Assembly (NCBI GenBank): GCA_027886175.1
Contig: JAJNNQ010000003.1
Span: 23,601,501 to 23,665,500, forward strand
DNA from: Phylloscopus collybita
Taxonomy: Eukaryota; Chordata; Aves; Passeriformes; Phylloscopidae
Length of the DNA: 64,000 nucleotides
Reading direction: 5' to 3'
The notes under the pieces were generated by a model, which had not been told where the DNA came from, did not search any database, and saw nothing but the letters and a program-made list of their open reading frames with translations. Below are positions 44,547-57,700 of this stretch, in pieces (within the stretch, counting starts at the first letter, position 1; every line of letters starts with the position of its first letter). The position numbers were made by a program, and so were the translations under genes.

Positions 44547-47500
44547 TCACTGTCTAGCTGATTTACAGTTGCCTCTGCGTAGAGCAGCTAGAGGAGCAGC
44601 TCTGCCGGCTTTCCTGTGCTTCTGCATAGCAGAGCTGTCAAGAGCGAGAAGCTGCGTTTTGCCGAGAAAGCAGCGCTTCGCGGAACCACAGCCAGCGGCG
44701 TCTTTGGTACAGCCGCAGCTTGTGCGGAGAAGCGAAAGAGAGCCGGGGAAGAATGTGGAAAGCCGAACTCGGTCGCTGCAAGCAGGTGCTAGCGAACAGC
44801 TTCTGGTCACCTTGGAGAAACTCCCCCAAGACAGTGGAGAGTCCCCGAAGCTAGTGCCTTGAAATACATGCCTTGGCAGTAGCCCAGAGCAGTACTGAGT
44901 GCAGCAGGTGTCAGGCAGTCTCCTCTTGCCGTGTGCGTGCTTCTGTTTTGTGTTTCCAATGTGCAGAGAAGCACTCGTGCTTGCTGCTGCATCCAGCAAG
45001 CCAAAACGCTTTTGCAGCAACTTTCCTGCCTTTCCCACTACAGGATCAATTTCTAGCTGATTTACAGTTGTTTCTGCGTAGAGCAGCTAGAGGAGCAGCT
45101 CTGCCGGCTTTCCTGTGCTTCTGCATAGCAGAGCTGTCAAGAATGAGAAGCTGCCTTTTGCCGAGAAAGCAGCGGTTCGCTGAACCACAGCCAGCGGCGT
45201 CTTCGGTACAGCCGCAGGTTGTGTGGAGAAGCGAAAGAGAGCCGGGGAAGAATGTGGAAAGCCGAACTCGGTGGCTGCAAGCAGGTGCTAGCGAACAGCT
45301 TCTGGTCACCTTGGAGAAACTCCCCCAAGACAGTGGAGAGTCCCCGAAGCTAGTGCCTTGAAATACATGCCTTGGCAGTAGCCCAGAGCAGTACTGAGTG
45401 CAGCAGGTGTCAGGCAGTCTCCTCTTGCCGTGTGCGTGCTTCTGTTTTGTGTTTCCAATGTGCAGAGAAGCACTCGTGCTTGCTGCTGCATCCAGCAAGC
45501 CAAAACGCTTTTGCAGCAACTTTCCTACCTTTCCCACTACAGGATCAATTTCTAGCTGATTTACAGTTGTTTCTGCGTAGAGCAGCTAGAGGAGCAGCTC
45601 TGCCGGCTTTCCTGTGCTTCTGCATAGCAGAGCTGTCAAGAGCGAGAAGCTGCGTTTTGCTGAGAAAGCAGCGCTTCGCGGAACCACAGCCAGCGGCGTC
45701 TTTGGTACAGCCGCAAGTTGTGCGGAGAAGCGAAAGAGAGCCGGGGAAGAATGTGGAAAGCTTAACTCGGTCGCTGCAAGCGGGTGCTGGCCAACAGCTT
45801 CTGGTCACCTTGTAGAAACTCTCCCAGCACAGTGCAGAGTCCCCGTGGCTAGTTCCTTGAAATACCTTTCCTGGCAGCAGCCCAGAGCTGTACTTAGTAC
45901 AGCCGGTGTCAGGCAGTTTCCGCTTGCCGTGTAGGTGCTTCTGTGTTGTGTTTGCAGCGTGCAGAGAAGTCCTTTCGCTTGCGGCTGCTTCCAGCAAGCC
46001 AAAACGCTTTTGCAGCCACTTTCCTGCCTTTTCCACAGCAGGATCACTGTCTAGTTGATTTACAGTTGCCTCTGCGTAGAGCAGCTAGAGGAGCAGCTCT
46101 GCCGGCTTTCCTGTGCTTCTGCATAGCAGAGCTGTCAAGAACGAGAAGCTGCGTTTTGCCGAGAAAGCAGCGCTTCGCGGAACCACAGCCAGCGGCGTCT
46201 TCGGTACAGCCGCAGGTTGTGCGGAGAAGCGAAAGAGAGCCGGGGAAGAATGTGGAAAGCCGAACTCGGTCGCTGCAAGCAGGTGCTAGCGAACAGCTTC
46301 TGGTCACCTTGGAGAAACTCCCCCAAGACAGTGGAGAGTCCCCGAAGCTAGTGCCTTGAAATACATGCCTTGGCAGGAGCCCAGAGCAGTACTGAGTGCA
46401 GCAGGTGTCAGGCAGTCTCCTCTTGCCGTGTGCGTGCTTCTGTTTTGTGTTTCCAATGTGCAGAGAAGCACTCGTGCTTGCTGCTGCATCCAGCAAGCCA
46501 AAACGCTTTTGCAGCAACTTTCCTGCCTTTCCCACTACAGGATCAATTTCTAGCTGATTTACAGTTGTTTCTGCGTAGAGCAGCTAGAGGAGCAGCTCTG
46601 CCGGCTTTCCTGTGCTTCTGCATAGCAGAGCTGTCAAGAGCGAGAAGCTGCCTTTTGCCGAGAAAGCAGCGCTTCGCGGAACCACAGCCAGCGGCGTCTT
46701 TGGTACAGCCGCAGGTTGTGCGGAGAAGCGAAAGAGAGCCGGGGAAGAATGTGGAAAGCTTAACTCGGTCGCTGCAAGCGGGTGCTGGCCAACAGCTTCT
46801 GGTCACCTTGTAGAAACTCTCCCAGCACAGTGCAGAGTCCCCGTGGCTAGTTCCTTGAAATACCTTTCCTGGCAGCAGCCCAGAGCTGTACTTAGTACAG
46901 CCGGTGTCAGACAGTTTCCGCTTGCCGTGTAGGTGCTTCTGTGTTGTGTTTGCAGCGTGCAGAGAAGTCCTTTCGCTTGCTGCTGCTTCCCGCAAGCCAA
47001 AACGCTTTTGCAGCCACTTTCCTGCCTTTTCCACAGCAGGATCACTGTCTAGCTGATTTACAGTTGCCTCTGCGTAGAGCAGCTAGAGGAGCAGCTCTGC
47101 CGGCTTTCCTGTGCTTCTGCATAGCAGAGCTGTCAAGAGCGAGAAGCTGCGTTTTGCCGAGAAAGCAGCGCTTCGCGGAACCACAGCCAGCGGCGTCTTT
47201 GGTACAGCCGCAGGTTGTGCAGAGAAGCGAAAGAGAGCCGGGGAAGAATGTGGAAAGCCGAACTCGGTCGCTGCAAGCAGGTGCTAGCGAACAGCTTCTG
47301 GTCACCTTGGAGAAACTCCCCCAAGACAGTGGAGAGTCCCCGAAGCTAGTGCCTTGAAATACATGCCTTGGCAGTAGCCCAGAGCAGTACTGAGTGCAGC
47401 AGGTGTCAGGCAGTCTCCTCTTGCCGTGTGCGTGCTTCTGTTTTGTGTTTCCAATGTGCAGAGAAGCACTCGTGCTTGCTGCTGCATCCAGCAAGCCAAA

Positions 47501-48718
47501 ACGCTTTTGCAGCAACTTTCCTGCCTTTCCCACTACAGGATCAATTTCTAGCTGATTTACAGTTGTTTCTGCGTAGAGCAGCTAGAGGAGCAGCTCTGCC
47601 GGCTTTCCTGTGCTTCTGCATAGCAGAGCTGTCAAGAATGAGAAGCTGCCTTTTGCCGAGAAAGCAGCGGTTCGCTGAACCACAGCCAGCGGCGTCTTCG
47701 GTACAGCCGCAGGTTGTGCGGAGAAGCGAAAGAGAGCCGGGGAAGAATGTGGAAAGCCGAACTCGGTCGCTGCAAGCAGGTGCTAGCGAACAGCTTCTGG
47801 TCACCTTGGAGAAACTCCCCCAAGACAGTGGAGAGTCCCCGAAGCTAGTGCCTTGAAATACATGCCTTGGCAGTAGCCCAGAGCAGTACTGAGTGCAGCA
47901 GGTGTCAGGCAGTCTCCTCTTGCCGTGTGCGTGCTTCTGTTTTGTGTTTCCAATGTGCAGAGAAGCACTCGTGCTTGCTGCTGCATCCAGCAAGCCAAAA
48001 CGCTTTTGCAGCAACTTTCCTGCCTTTCCCACTACAGGATCAATTTCTAGCTGATTTACAGTTGTTTCTGCGTAGAGCAGCTAGAGGAGCAGCTCTGCCG
48101 GCTTTCCTGTGCTTCTGCATAGCAGAGCTGTCAAGAACGAGAAGCTGCCTTTTGCCGAGAAAGCAGCGGTTCGCTGAATCACAGCCAGCGGCGTCTTTGG
48201 TACAGCCGCAGGTTGTGCGGAGAAGCGAAAGAGAGTCGGGGAAGAATGTGGAAAGCTTAACTCGGTCGCTGCAAGCGGGTGCTGGCCAACAGCTTCTGGT
48301 CACCTTGGAGAAACTCTCCCAGCACAGTGCAGAGTCCCTGTGCCTAGTTCCTTGAAATACCTTTCCTGGCAGCAGCCCAGAGCAGTACTTAGTACAGCCG
48401 GTGTCAGGCAGTCTCCTCTCGCCGTGTAGGTGCTTCTGTTTTGTGTTTGCAGCGTGCAGAGAAGCCCTTTCGCTTGCTGCTGCTTCCAGCAAGCCAAAAC
48501 GCTTTTGCAGCCACTTTCCTGCCTTTTCCACAGCAGGATCACTGTCTAGCTGATTTACAGTTGCCTCTGCGTAGAGCAGCTAGAGGAGCAGCTCTGCCGG
48601 CTTTCCTGTGCTTCTGCATAGCAGAGCTGTCAAGAGCGAGAAGCTGCGTTTTGCCGAGAAAGCAGCGCTTCGCGGAACCACAGCCAGCGGCGTCTTTGGT
48701 ACAGCCGCAGGTTGTGCA
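44547..48718. repeat. Transitional block with B-B junctions
   Basis: Units starting at 44547, 45046, 45545, 46044, 46543, 47042, 47541, 48040 and 48539 read B, B, A, B, A, B, B, A, B. The unit at 48,040 repeats the one at 44,048 (3,992 bp, 8 units apart), including the GCTGAATCAC and GAGTCGGGG variants. The units at 47,042 and 48,539 repeat each other at 1,497 bp (3 units). These partial periods suggest steps toward the nine-unit HOR that follows. Confidence 0.75.
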
Positions 48719-51700
48719 GAGAAGCGAAAGAGAGCCGGGGAAGAATGTGGAAAGCCGAACTCGGTCGCTGCAAGCAGGTGCTAGCGAACAGCTTCTGGTC
48801 ACCTTGGAGAAACTCCCCCAAGACAGTGGAGAGTCCCCGAAGCTAGTGCCTTGAAATACATGCCTTGGCAGTAGCCCAGAGCAGTACTGAGTGCAGCAGG
48901 TGTCAGGCAGTCTCCTCTTGCCGTGTGCGTGCTTCTGTTTTGTGTTTCCAATGTGCAGAGAAGCACTCGTGCTTGCTGCTGCATCCAGCAAGCCAAAACG
49001 CTTTTGCAGCAACTTTCCTGCCTTTCCCACTACAGGATCAATTTCTAGCTGATTTACAGTTGTTTCTGCGTAGAGCAGCTAGAGGAGCAGCTCTGCCGGC
49101 TTTCCTGTGCTTCTGCATAGCAGAGCTGTCAAGAATGAGAAGCTGCCTTTTGCCGAGAAAGCAGCGGTTCGCTGAACCACAGCCAGCGGCGTCTTCGGTA
49201 CAGCCGCAGGTTGTGTGGAGAAGCGAAAGAGAGCCGGGGAAGAATGTGGAAAGCCGAACTCGGTCGCTGCAAGCAGGTGCTAGCGAACAGCTTCTGGTCA
49301 CCTTGGAGAAACTCCCCCAAGACAGTGGAGAGTCCCCGAAGCTAGTGCCTTGAAATACATGCCTTGGCAGTAGCCCAGAGCAGTACTGAGTGCAGCAGGT
49401 GTCAGGCAGTCTCCTCTTGCCGTGTGCGTGCTTCTGTTTTGTGTTTCCAATGTGCAGAGAAGCACTCGTGCTTGCTGCTGCATCCAGCAAGCCAAAACGC
49501 TTTTGCAGCAACTTTCCTGCCTTTCCCACTACAGGATCAATTTCTAGCTGATTTACAGTTGTTTCTGCGTAGAGCAGCTAGAGGAGCAGCTCTGCCGGCT
49601 TTCCTGTGCTTCTGCATAGCAGAGCTGTCAAGAGCGAGAAGCTGCCTTTTGCCGAGAAAGCAGCGCTTCGCGGAACCACAGCCAGCGGCGTCTTTGGTAC
49701 AGCCGCAAGTTGTGCGGAGAAGCGAAAGAGAGCCGGGGAAGAATGTGGAAAGCTTAACTCGGTCGCTGCAAGCAGGTGCTGGCCAACAGCTTCTGGTCAC
49801 CGTGTAGAAACTCTCCCAGCACAGTGCAGAGTCCCCGTGGCTAGTTCCTTGAAATACCTTTCCTGGCAGCAGCCCAGAGCAGTACTTAGTACAGCCGGTG
49901 TCAGGCAGTCTCCTCTCGCCGTGTAGGTGCTTCTGTTTTGTGTTTGCAGCGTGCAGAGAAGCCCTTTCGCTTGCTGCTTATTCCATCAAGCCAAAACACT
50001 TTTGCAGCCACTTTCCTGCCTTTCCCACTACAGGATCAATTTCTAGCTGATTTACAGTTGTTTCTGCATAGAGCAGCTAGAGGAGCAGCTCTGCCGGCTT
50101 TCCTGTGCTTCTGCATAGCAGAGCTGTCAAGAACGAGAAGCTGCGTTTTGCCGAGAAAGCAGCGCTTCGCGGAACCACAGCCAGCGGCGTCTTCGGTACA
50201 GCCGCAGGTTGTGCGGAGAAGCGAAAGAGAGCCGGGGAAGAATGTGGAAAGCCGAACTCGGTCGCTGCAAGCAGGTGCTAGCGAACAGCTTCTGGTCACC
50301 TTGGAGAAACTCCCCCAAGACAGTGGAGAGTCCCCGAAGCTAGTGCCTTGAAATACATGCCTTGGCAGTAGCCCAGAGCAGTACTGAGTGCAGCAGGTGT
50401 CAGGCAGTCTCCTCTTGCCGTGTGCGTGCTTCTGTTTTGTGTTTCCAATGTGCAGAGAAGCACTCGTGCTTGCTGCTGCATCCAGCAAGCCAAAACGCTT
50501 TTGCAGCAGCTTTCCTGCCTTTCCCACTACAGGATCAATTTCCAGCTGATTTAGAGTTGTTTCTGCGTAGAGCAGCTAGAGGAGCAGCTCTGCCGGCTTT
50601 CCTGTGCTTCTGCATAGCAGAGCTGTCAAGAGCGAGAAGCTGCCTTTTGCCGAGAAAGCAGCGCTTCGCGGAACCACAGCCAGCGGCGTCTTTGGTACAG
50701 CCGCAGGTTGTGCGGAGAAGCGAAAGAGAGCCGGGGAAGAATGTGGAAAGCCGAACTCGGTCGCTGCAAGCGGGTGATGGCCAACAGCTTCTGGTCACCG
50801 TGTAGAAACTCTCCGAGCACAGTGCAGAGTCCCCGTGGCTAGTTCCTTGAAATACCTTTCCTGGCAGCAGCCCAGAGCTGTACTTAGTACAGCCGGTGTC
50901 AGGCAGTCTCCTCTCGCCGTGTAGGTGCTTCTGTTTTGTGTTTGCAGCGTGCAGACAAGTCCTTTCGCTTGCTGCTGCTTCCCGCAAGCCAAAACGCTTT
51001 TGCAGCCACTTTCCTGCCTTTTCCACAGCAGGATCACTGTCTAGCTGATTTACAGATGCCTCTGCGTAGAGCAGCTAGAGGAGCAGCTCTGCCGGCTTTC
51101 CTGTGCTTTTGCATAGCAGAGCTGTCAAGAACGAGAAGCTGCGTTTTGCCGAGAAAGCAGCGCTTCGCGGAACCGCAGCCAGCGGCGTCTTCGGTACAGC
51201 CGCAGGTTGTGCGGAGAAGCGAAAGAGAGCCGGGGAAGAATGTGGAAAGCCGAACTCGGTCGCTGCAAGCAGGTGCTAGCGAACAGCTTCTGGTCACCTT
51301 GGAGAAACTCCCCCAAGACAGTGGAGAGTCCCCGAAGCTAGTGCCTTGAAATACATGCCTTGGCAGGAACCCAGAGCAGTACTGAGTGCAGCAGGTGTCA
51401 GGCAGTCTCCTCTTGCCGTGTGCGTGCTTCTGTTTTGTGTTTCCAATGTGCAGAGAAGCACTCGTGCTTGCTGCTGCATCCAGCAAGCCAAAACGCTTTT
51501 GCAGCAACTTTCCTGCCTTTCCCACTACAGGATCAATTTCTAGCTGATTTACAGTTGTTTCTGCGTAGAGCAGCTAGAGGAGCAGCTCTGCCGGCTTTCC
51601 TGTGCTTCTGCATAGCAGAGCTGTCAAGAGCGAGAAGCTGCCTTTTGCCGAGAAAGCAGCGCTTCGCGGAACCACAGCCAGCGGCGTCTTTGGTACAGCC

Positions 51701-53209
51701 GCAGGTTGTGCGGAGAAGCGAAAGAGAGCCGGGGAAGAATGTGGAAAGCTTAACTCGGTCGCTGCAAGCGGGTGCTGGCCAACAGCTTCTGGTCACCTTG
51801 TAGAAACTCTCCCAGCACAGTGCAGAGTCCCCGTGGCTAGTTCCTTGAAATACCTTTCCTGGCAGCAGCCCAGAGCTGTACTTAGTACAGCCGGTGTCAG
51901 ACAGTTTCCGCTTGCCGTGTAGGTGCTTCTGTGTTGTGTTTGCAGCGTGCAGAGAAGTCCTTTCGCTTGCTGCTGCTTCCCGCAAGCCAAAACGCTTTTG
52001 CAGCCACTTTCCTGCCTTTTCCACAGCAGGATCACTGTCTAGCTGATTTACAGTTGCCTCTGCGTAGAGCAGCTAGAGGAGCAGCTCTGCCGGCTTTCCT
52101 GTGCTTCTGCATAGCAGAGCTGTCAAGAGCGAGAAGCTGCGTTTTGCCGAGAAAGCAGCGCTTCGCGGAACCACAGCCAGCGGCGTCTTTGGTACAGCCG
52201 CAGGTTGTGCGGAGAAACGAAAGAGAGCCGGGGAAGAATGTGGAAAGCCGAACTCGGTCGCTGCAAGCAGGTGCTAGCGAACAGCTTCTGGTCACCTTGG
52301 AGAAACTCCCCCAAGACAGTGGAGAGTCCCCGAAGCTAGTGCCTTGAAATACATGCCTTGGCAGGAGCCCAGAGCAGTACTGAGTGCAGCAGGTGTCAGG
52401 CAGTCTCCTCTTGCCGTGTGCGTGCTTCTGTTTTGTGTTTCCAATGTGCAGAGAAGCACTCGTGCTTGCTGCTGCATCCAGCAAGCCAAAACGCTTTTGC
52501 AGCAACTTTCCTGCCTTTCCCACTACAGGATCAATTTCTAGCTGATTTACAGTTGTTTCTGCGTAGAGCAGCTAGAGGAGCAGCTCTGCCGGCTTTCCTG
52601 TGCTTCTGCATAGCAGAGCTGTCAAGAGCGAGAAGCTGCGTTTTGCCGAGAAAGCAGCGCTTCGCGGAACCACAGCCAGCGGCGTCTTTGGTACAGCCGC
52701 AAGTTGTGCGGAGAAGCGAAAGAGAGCCGGGGAAGAATGTGGAAAGCTTAACTCGGTCGCTGCAAGCGGGTGCTGGCCAACAGCTTCTGGTCACCTTGTA
52801 GAAACTCTCCCAGCACAGTGCAGAGTCCCCGTGGCTAGTTCCTTGAAATACCATTCCTGGCAGCAGCCCAGAGCTGTACTTAGTACAGCCGGTGTCAGGC
52901 AGTTTCCGCTTGCCGTGTAGGTGCTTCTGTGTTGTGTTTGCAGCGTGCAGAGAAGTCCTTTCGCTTGCGGCTGCTTCCAGCAAGCCAAAACGCTTTTGCA
53001 GCCACTATCCTGCCTTTTCCACAGCAGGATCACTGTCTAGCTGATTTAGAGTTGCCTCTGCGTAGAGCAGCTAGAGGAGCAGCTCTGCCGGCTTTCCTGT
53101 GCTTCTGCATAGCAGAGCTGTCAAGAACGAGAAGCTGCGTTTTGCCGAGAAAGCAGCGCTTCGCGGAACCACAGCCAGCGGCGTCTTCGGTACAGCCGCA
53201 GGTTGTGCG
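48719..53209. repeat. Nine-unit HOR, copy 1 (4,491 bp)
   Basis: Units starting at 49038 to 53030 read B, A, B, A, B, A, B, A, B. The odd number forces a B-B joint with the next copy. The left edge is the GTGCAG/GTGCGG mismatch at 48,718. Copy 1 differs from copies 2 and 3 at 49,979-49,980 (TA for GC) and at 49,551 or so (GATTTACAG for GATTTAGAG). I noticed no other fixed difference. Confidence 0.9.
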
Positions 53210-56200
53210 GAGAAGCGAAAGAGAGCCGGGGAAGAATGTGGAAAGCCGAACTCGGTCGCTGCAAGCAGGTGCTAGCGAACAGCTTCTGGTCACCTTGGAG
53301 AAACTCCCCCAAGACAGTGGAGAGTCCCCGAAGCTAGTGCCTTGAAATACATGCCTTGGCAGTAGCCCAGAGCAGTACTGAGTGCAGCAGGTGTCAGGCA
53401 GTCTCCTCTTGCCGTGTGCGTGCTTCTGTTTTGTGTTTCCAATGTGCAGAGAAGCACTCGTGCTTGCTGCTGCATCCAGCAAGCCAAAACGCTTTTGCAG
53501 CAACTTTCCTGCCTTTCCCACTACAGGATCAATTTCTAGCTGATTTACAGTTGTTTCTGCGTAGAGCAGCTAGAGGAGCAGCTCTGCCGGCTTTCCTGTG
53601 CTTCTGCATAGCAGAGCTGTCAAGAATGAGAAGCTGCCTTTTGCCGAGAAAGCAGCGGTTCGCTGAACCACAGCCAGCGGCGTCTTCGGTACAGCCGCAG
53701 GTTGTGTGGAGAAGCGAAAGAGAGCCGGGGAAGAATGTGGAAAGCCGAACTCGGTCGCTGCAAGCAGGTGCTAGCGAACAGCTTCTGGTCACCTTGGAGA
53801 AACTCCCCCAAGACAGTGGAGAGTCCCCGAAGCTAGTGCCTTGAAATACATGCCTTGGCAGTAGCCCAGAGCAGTACTGAGTGCAGCAGGTGTCAGGCAG
53901 TCTCCTCTTGCCGTGTGCGTGCTTCTGTTTTGTGTTTCCAATGTGCAGAGAAGCACTCGTGCTTGCTGCTGCATCCAGCAAGCCAAAACGCTTTTGCAGC
54001 AACTTTCCTGCCTTTCCCACTACAGGATCAATTTCTAGCTGATTTAGAGTTGTTTCTGCGTAGAGCAGCTAGAGGAGCAGCTCTGCCGGCTTTCCTGTGC
54101 TTCTGCATAGCAGAGCTGTCAAGAGCGAGAAGCTGCCTTTTGCCGAGAAAGCAGCGCTTCGCGGAACCACAGCCAGCGGCGTCTTTGGTACAGCCGCAAG
54201 TTGTGCGGAGAAGCGAAAGAGAGCCGGGGAAGAATGTGGAAAGCTTAACTCGGTCGCTGCAAGCAGGTGCTGGCCAACAGCTTCTGGTCACCGTGTAGAA
54301 ACTCTCCCAGCACAGTGCAGAGTCCCCGTGGCTAGTTCCTTGAAATACCTTTCCTGGCAGCAGCCCAGAGCAGTACTTAGTACAGCCGGTGTCAGGCAGT
54401 CTCCTCTCGCCGTGTAGGTGCTTCTGTTTTGTGTTTGCAGCGTGCAGAGAAGCCCTTTCGCTTGCTGCTGCTTCCATCAAGCCAAAACACTTTTGCAGCC
54501 ACTTTCCTGCCTTTCCCACTACAGGATCAATTTCTAGCTGATTTACAGTTGTTTCTGCATAGAGCAGCTAGAGGAGCAGCTCTGCCGGCTTTCCTGTGCT
54601 TCTGCATAGCAGAGCTGTCAAGAACGAGAAGCTGCGTTTTGCCGAGAAAGCAGCGCTTCGCGGAACCACAGCCAGCGGCGTCTTCGGTACAGCCGCAGGT
54701 TGTGCGGAGAAGCGAAAGAGAGCCGGGGAAGAATGTGGAAAGCCGAACTCGGTCGCTGCAAGCAGGTGCTAGCGAACAGCTTCTGGTCACCTTGGAGAAA
54801 CTCCCCCAAGACAGTGGAGAGTCCCCGAAGCTAGTGCCTTGAAATACATGCCTTGGCAGTAGCCCAGAGCAGTACTGAGTGCAGCAGGTGTCAGGCAGTC
54901 TCCTCTTGCCGTGTGCGTGCTTCTGTTTTGTGTTTCCAATGTGCAGAGAAGCACTCGTGCTTGCTGCTGCATCCAGCAAGCCAAAACGCTTTTGCAGCAG
55001 CTTTCCTGCCTTTCCCACTACAGGATCAATTTCCAGCTGATTTAGAGTTGTTTCTGCGTAGAGCAGCTAGAGGAGCAGCTCTGCCGGCTTTCCTGTGCTT
55101 CTGCATAGCAGAGCTGTCAAGAGCGAGAAGCTGCCTTTTGCCGAGAAAGCAGCGCTTCGCGGAACCACAGCCAGCGGCGTCTTTGGTACAGCCGCAGGTT
55201 GTGCGGAGAAGCGAAAGAGAGCCGGGGAAGAATGTGGAAAGCCGAACTCGGTCGCTGCAAGCGGGTGATGGCCAACAGCTTCTGGTCACCGTGTAGAAAC
55301 TCTCCGAGCACAGTGCAGAGTCCCCGTGGCTAGTTCCTTGAAATACCTTTCCTGGCAGCAGCCCAGAGCTGTACTTAGTACAGCCGGTGTCAGGCAGTCT
55401 CCTCTCGCCGTGTAGGTGCTTCTGTTTTGTGTTTGCAGCGTGCAGACAAGTCCTTTCGCTTGCTGCTGCTTCCCGCAAGCCAAAACGCTTTTGCAGCCAC
55501 TTTCCTGCCTTTTCCACAGCAGGATCACTGTCTAGCTGATTTACAGATGCCTCTGCGTAGAGCAGCTAGAGGAGCAGCTCTGCCGGCTTTCCTGTGCTTT
55601 TGCATAGCAGAGCTGTCAAGAACGAGAAGCTGCGTTTTGCCGAGAAAGCAGCGCTTCGCGGAACCGCAGCCAGCGGCGTCTTCGGTACAGCCGCAGGTTG
55701 TGCGGAGAAGCGAAAGAGAGCCGGGGAAGAATGTGGAAAGCCGAACTCGGTCGCTGCAAGCAGGTGCTAGCGAACAGCTTCTGGTCACCTTGGAGAAACT
55801 CCCCCAAGACAGTGGAGAGTCCCCGAAGCTAGTGCCTTGAAATACATGCCTTGGCAGGAACCCAGAGCAGTACTGAGTGCAGCAGGTGTCAGGCAGTCTC
55901 CTCTTGCCGTGTGCGTGCTTCTGTTTTGTGTTTCCAATGTGCAGAGAAGCACTCGTGCTTGCTGCTGCATCCAGCAAGCCAAAACGCTTTTGCAGCAACT
56001 TTCCTGCCTTTCCCACTACAGGATCAATTTCTAGCTGATTTACAGTTGTTTCTGCGTAGAGCAGCTAGAGGAGCAGCTCTGCCGGCTTTCCTGTGCTTCT
56101 GCATAGCAGAGCTGTCAAGAGCGAGAAGCTGCCTTTTGCCGAGAAAGCAGCGCTTCGCGGAACCACAGCCAGCGGCGTCTTTGGTACAGCCGCAGGTTGT

Positions 56201-57700
56201 GCGGAGAAGCGAAAGAGAGCCGGGGAAGAATGTGGAAAGCTTAACTCGGTCGCTGCAAGCGGGTGCTGGCCAACAGCTTCTGGTCACCTTGTAGAAACTC
56301 TCCCAGCACAGTGCAGAGTCCCCGTGGCTAGTTCCTTGAAATACCTTTCCTGGCAGCAGCCCAGAGCTGTACTTAGTACAGCCGGTGTCAGACAGTTTCC
56401 GCTTGCCGTGTAGGTGCTTCTGTGTTGTGTTTGCAGCGTGCAGAGAAGTCCTTTCGCTTGCTGCTGCTTCCCGCAAGCCAAAACGCTTTTGCAGCCACTT
56501 TCCTGCCTTTTCCACAGCAGGATCACTGTCTAGCTGATTTACAGTTGCCTCTGCGTAGAGCAGCTAGAGGAGCAGCTCTGCCGGCTTTCCTGTGCTTCTG
56601 CATAGCAGAGCTGTCAAGAGCGAGAAGCTGCGTTTTGCCGAGAAAGCAGCGCTTCGCGGAACCACAGCCAGCGGCGTCTTTGGTACAGCCGCAGGTTGTG
56701 CGGAGAAACGAAAGAGAGCCGGGGAAGAATGTGGAAAGCCGAACTCGGTCGCTGCAAGCAGGTGCTAGCGAACAGCTTCTGGTCACCTTGGAGAAACTCC
56801 CCCAAGACAGTGGAGAGTCCCCGAAGCTAGTGCCTTGAAATACATGCCTTGGCAGGAGCCCAGAGCAGTACTGAGTGCAGCAGGTGTCAGGCAGTCTCCT
56901 CTTGCCGTGTGCGTGCTTCTGTTTTGTGTTTCCAATGTGCAGAGAAGCACTCGTGCTTGCTGCTGCATCCAGCAAGCCAAAACGCTTTTGCAGCAACTTT
57001 CCTGCCTTTCCCACTACAGGATCAATTTCTAGCTGATTTACAGTTGTTTCTGCGTAGAGCAGCTAGAGGAGCAGCTCTGCCGGCTTTCCTGTGCTTCTGC
57101 ATAGCAGAGCTGTCAAGAGCGAGAAGCTGCGTTTTGCCGAGAAAGCAGCGCTTCGCGGAACCACAGCCAGCGGCGTCTTTGGTACAGCCGCAAGTTGTGC
57201 GGAGAAGCGAAAGAGAGCCGGGGAAGAATGTGGAAAGCTTAACTCGGTCGCTGCAAGCGGGTGCTGGCCAACAGCTTCTGGTCACCTTGTAGAAACTCTC
57301 CCAGCACAGTGCAGAGTCCCCGTGGCTAGTTCCTTGAAATACCATTCCTGGCAGCAGCCCAGAGCTGTACTTAGTACAGCCGGTGTCAGGCAGTTTCCGC
57401 TTGCCGTGTAGGTGCTTCTGTGTTGTGTTTGCAGCGTGCAGAGAAGTCCTTTCGCTTGCGGCTGCTTCCAGCAAGCCAAAACGCTTTTGCAGCCACTATC
57501 CTGCCTTTTCCACAGCAGGATCACTGTCTAGCTGATTTAGAGTTGCCTCTGCGTAGAGCAGCTAGAGGAGCAGCTCTGCCGGCTTTCCTGTGCTTCTGCA
57601 TAGCAGAGCTGTCAAGAACGAGAAGCTGCGTTTTGCCGAGAAAGCAGCGCTTCGCGGAACCACAGCCAGCGGCGTCTTCGGTACAGCCGCAGGTTGTGCG
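53210..57700. repeat. Nine-unit HOR, copy 2 (4,491 bp)
   Basis: Same unit order and private variants as copy 1, displaced by exactly 4,491 bp. Shared markers include GCATAGAGC near 54,557, GGGTGATGGCC near 55,264, GTGCTTTTGC near 55,605 and GGCAGGAACC near 55,855. Only a handful of substitutions separate the copies, which implies identity above 99.9%. Confidence 0.9.
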
